From Roseburia sp. (GTDB lineage Bacteria; Bacillota; Clostridia; Lachnospirales; Lachnospiraceae): a stretch of DNA of 64,000 bases. The DNA lies in NCBI GenBank assembly GCA_022771695.1, contig JALEKJ010000057.1:124001-188000 (forward strand). Reading direction: 5' to 3'. The notes under the pieces were generated by a model. The model worked only from the letters and a program-made list of their open reading frames with translations. It made no database searches and was not told where the DNA came from. Position 1 is the first letter of the stretch, and each line of letters opens with the position of its first letter. The position numbers and the translations under genes were made by a program. This document shows, piece by piece, positions 62,403-64,000 of the stretch.

Positions 62403-64000
62403 ATGGTTTTGAGACAAGTTGTAATGTTGTGCATGATTTTATTAGGGTCTACAACAATATATATGGCAACCAAGAAACCGTCAGAGAATCAAAAATGGCT
62501 GCTGCTAACTTTAGTATGCAGCTTTTTTTGCGAGGTTCTTTATTATGTGGAGCTTGTCTGTGTGGAACCGGCAGCTATGATGAGCGTACACACGACGGGA
62601 TTTATTGTAAAGGCATTGGTGCTTAGCTGTTTTTTTAAATTCTTGTCCAGTTATTGCAATATTCACGTAAGTAAGCGAGTGAATCTGGCATTCTTGACGT
62701 TCACCACGCTTATAACGGGGATTCTTGCTTCAAACCGCGCCCACCATCTCGTATATGATGCGGTAGAAATTGGCCATGATTTTAGCGTACCATATCTGGT
62801 GATGAAACCGCGGATACTGTTTTTCTTTGTTATCTATGGATTGGGACTACTCGCTTTCGTCTGTGACATTATTATCTTCATACGGTGGCGGGGGAGCAAG
62901 GGAATAGAGCGGAGACGGTTGTTTTATCTGGTTTTGGTGGGTATGATACCGGTCTCTGGATTTTTCATGAAAATCTTTTTCCTGGAAGGTAAGATAGATT
63001 TTGTGAATATCGGATTTGGCATTTCCGGTATGCTGCTTTTTATTCTGGTGCGAAAATATGGACTGCTCGATACCGTCAGCATTGCCAAGGATACGATTAT
63101 CGATAACACGAAGGAAGGGTTAGTTGTTGTAGATACGGATTACAATGTGTTATATGCCAACCCAGAAGTGTTAAAGACATATCCTGATATTTATAATCTT
63201 AGAACGGAGACGGCAAGGAGTGCCTTACGAAAAATATTTGAAAGTGAAGAGGGAGTCTACCAGACAGACGGTATTTATTGCGAAATACGAATCTCCAAGC
63301 TGTATGAGGGAAGAGTGTTGCGCGGATATATGGCATGGATTTTTGACATGACCTTTATCAATGAATATACCAACGAGATACTTTTGTTGAAGGACGAAGC
63401 GGAGAAAGCGAATCGTGCCAAAACAGCCTTTTTAGCGAATATGTCGCATGAAATCCGAACGCCAATGAATGCAATATTAGGATTTACAGAGCTGATTTTA
63501 AGCGAAAAGACCCTGCCTCGTATTCAAGAATACGCATATGACATCAAGCGCTCGGCGCAGAGTCTGCTTCATATTATCAATGAGGTTTTAGACATTTCCA
63601 AGATTGAAGCGGGAAAAGTTGAAATGACGAAGGAGATATATTATACACAGTCCTTGTTGGAGGATGTCAGTCTTCTGATTGGTGGGTTGGCGGAGAAGAA
63701 GGGCATTGCATACCGGACGGATATTGATAAATCAATTCCTTACCGGCTAAAGGGGCCGGTTGGGCACATTCGGGAGGTATTGACCAATATCTTAAACAAT
63801 GCGGTCAAGTATACAAAAGAAGGCTCGGTGACGCTGCGCGTGCGGTGCCTTGAACGCAGCGGCAGTGAGCTTAAACTGGAATTTGTGATAGAAGACACTG
63901 GTATCGGCATGAAAGATGAGGATACCGAGAAGATGTTTGAAAAGTTTTCGCAGTTTGACACGAAAGTCAACCGCGATGTCGAAGGCACCGGTCTTGGCAT
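62403..64000 (+). CDS. Hybrid-type sensor histidine kinase, 3' end beyond window
   Basis: At least 532 codons from ATG 62403 (GAGG, 7-base spacer). Several N-terminal helices (VVMLCMILLGSTTIYMA, LLLTLVCSFFCEVLYYV, RILFFFVIYGLGLLAFV and more) form a 7TM-type sensor; a PAS-like region is followed by ANMSHEIRTPMNAILGFTEL (HisKA) and the HATPase domain (LNNAVKYTKEG, EDTGIGM, GTGLG) at the window edge. A receiver and possibly an HPt may follow. It is a paralogue of the kinase at 48289. Confidence 0.9.
   Translation, partial: MVLRQVVMLCMILLGSTTIYMATKKPSENQKWLLLTLVCSFFCEVLYYVELVCVEPAAMMSVHTTGFIVKALVLSCFFKFLSSYCNIHVSKRVNLAFLTFTTLITGILASNRAHHLVYDAVEIGHDFSVPYLVMKPRILFFFVIYGLGLLAFVCDIIIFIRWRGSKGIERRRLFYLVLVGMIPVSGFFMKIFFLEGKIDFVNIGFGISGMLLFILVRKYGLLDTVSIAKDTIIDNTKEGLVVVDTDYNVLYANPEVLKTYPDIYNLRTETARSALRKIFESEEGVYQTDGIYCEIRISKLYEGRVLRGYMAWIFDMTFINEYTNEILLLKDEAEKANRAKTAFLANMSHEIRTPMNAILGFTELILSEKTLPRIQEYAYDIKRSAQSLLHIINEVLDISKIEAGKVEMTKEIYYTQSLLEDVSLLIGGLAEKKGIAYRTDIDKSIPYRLKGPVGHIREVLTNILNNAVKYTKEGSVTLRVRCLERSGSELKLEFVIEDTGIGMKDEDTEKMFEKFSQFDTKVNRDVEGTGLG

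Overview
The window reads as a low-GC Firmicutes chromosome of the class Clostridia, most likely Lachnospiraceae. The reasons are strong GGAGG ribosome binding sites throughout, a large Gram-positive-type SRP RNA, an anaerobe's protection set (rubrerythrin, PerR-type repressor, hybrid cluster protein), a pta gene, CdaR/GntP/glycerate kinase, and hybrid histidine kinases of a kind common in that family. Genus assignment is not possible by eye. Background DNA is of moderate GC. The block from about 5.3 to 16.7 kb is clearly richer in A+T (for example 12 G+C in the 60 bases from 6001), which points to acquired DNA.

Layout. 1-5.3 kb: end of a GGDEF protein, a DEAD-box helicase with an attenuator-like leader, and two overlapping XRE-TPR regulators. 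5.3-16.7 kb: a compact one-strand cluster that I read as a RiPP (ribosomally made, post-translationally modified peptide) system: a 53-residue candidate precursor, a gluzincin-like protein, three radical SAM/SPASM enzymes, a methyltransferase-like protein, a three-gene ABC exporter, an RsgA-type GTPase and a putative lipoprotein with a second HExxH site. This is the best candidate for an undescribed system. 16.8-25 kb: a two-component system, a VanW-domain secreted protein, hcp, an SDR and an AraC-type regulator. 25-26 kb: a cassette-like segment between two almost identical 36-bp palindromes, holding a 92-residue protein and one copy of an unusual ~350-bp repeat built from alternating ACGGTTA/TAACCGT heptamers. 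26-31 kb: an XRE/membrane-protein pair with a 23-bp-periodic operator array, then a glycerate-use operon (CdaR, GntP, glycerate 2-kinase).

31-40 kb is an accessory zone with much decay: a probable group II intron fragment just after a terminator, a truncated CD3324-like gene, a pseudogene broken by stops, two genes each broken by one missing base in a homopolymer, a shortened M29 aminopeptidase, and the second copy of the heptamer repeat, mixed with intact small enzymes (isochorismatase-like, GNAT, ProX-like, alpha/beta hydrolase, XRE-AbrB fusion, MFS). 40-64 kb is mostly core genome: flavin reductase, rubrerythrin, perR, tadA, SRP RNA, pta with a cre site, MATE pump, hybrid kinase, YitT protein, UDP-sugar pyrophosphorylase, small alarmone synthetase, EcsC protein, SGNH hydrolase, tRNA-Pro and tRNA-Ser, phosphofructokinase, dnaX-ybaB (without recR directly after), a double-receiver regulator and the start of another hybrid kinase.

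In the cluster, the tandem XRE-TPR proteins may control expression. The precursor would be modified by the three SPASM enzymes (and perhaps the methyltransferase-like protein), cleaved by one or both HExxH proteins and exported by the ABC transporter. The exporter has no C39 peptidase domain, which makes the HExxH proteins the natural candidates for leader removal. The RsgA paralogue could protect ribosomes. These assignments come from motif reading and gene order, not from database searches.
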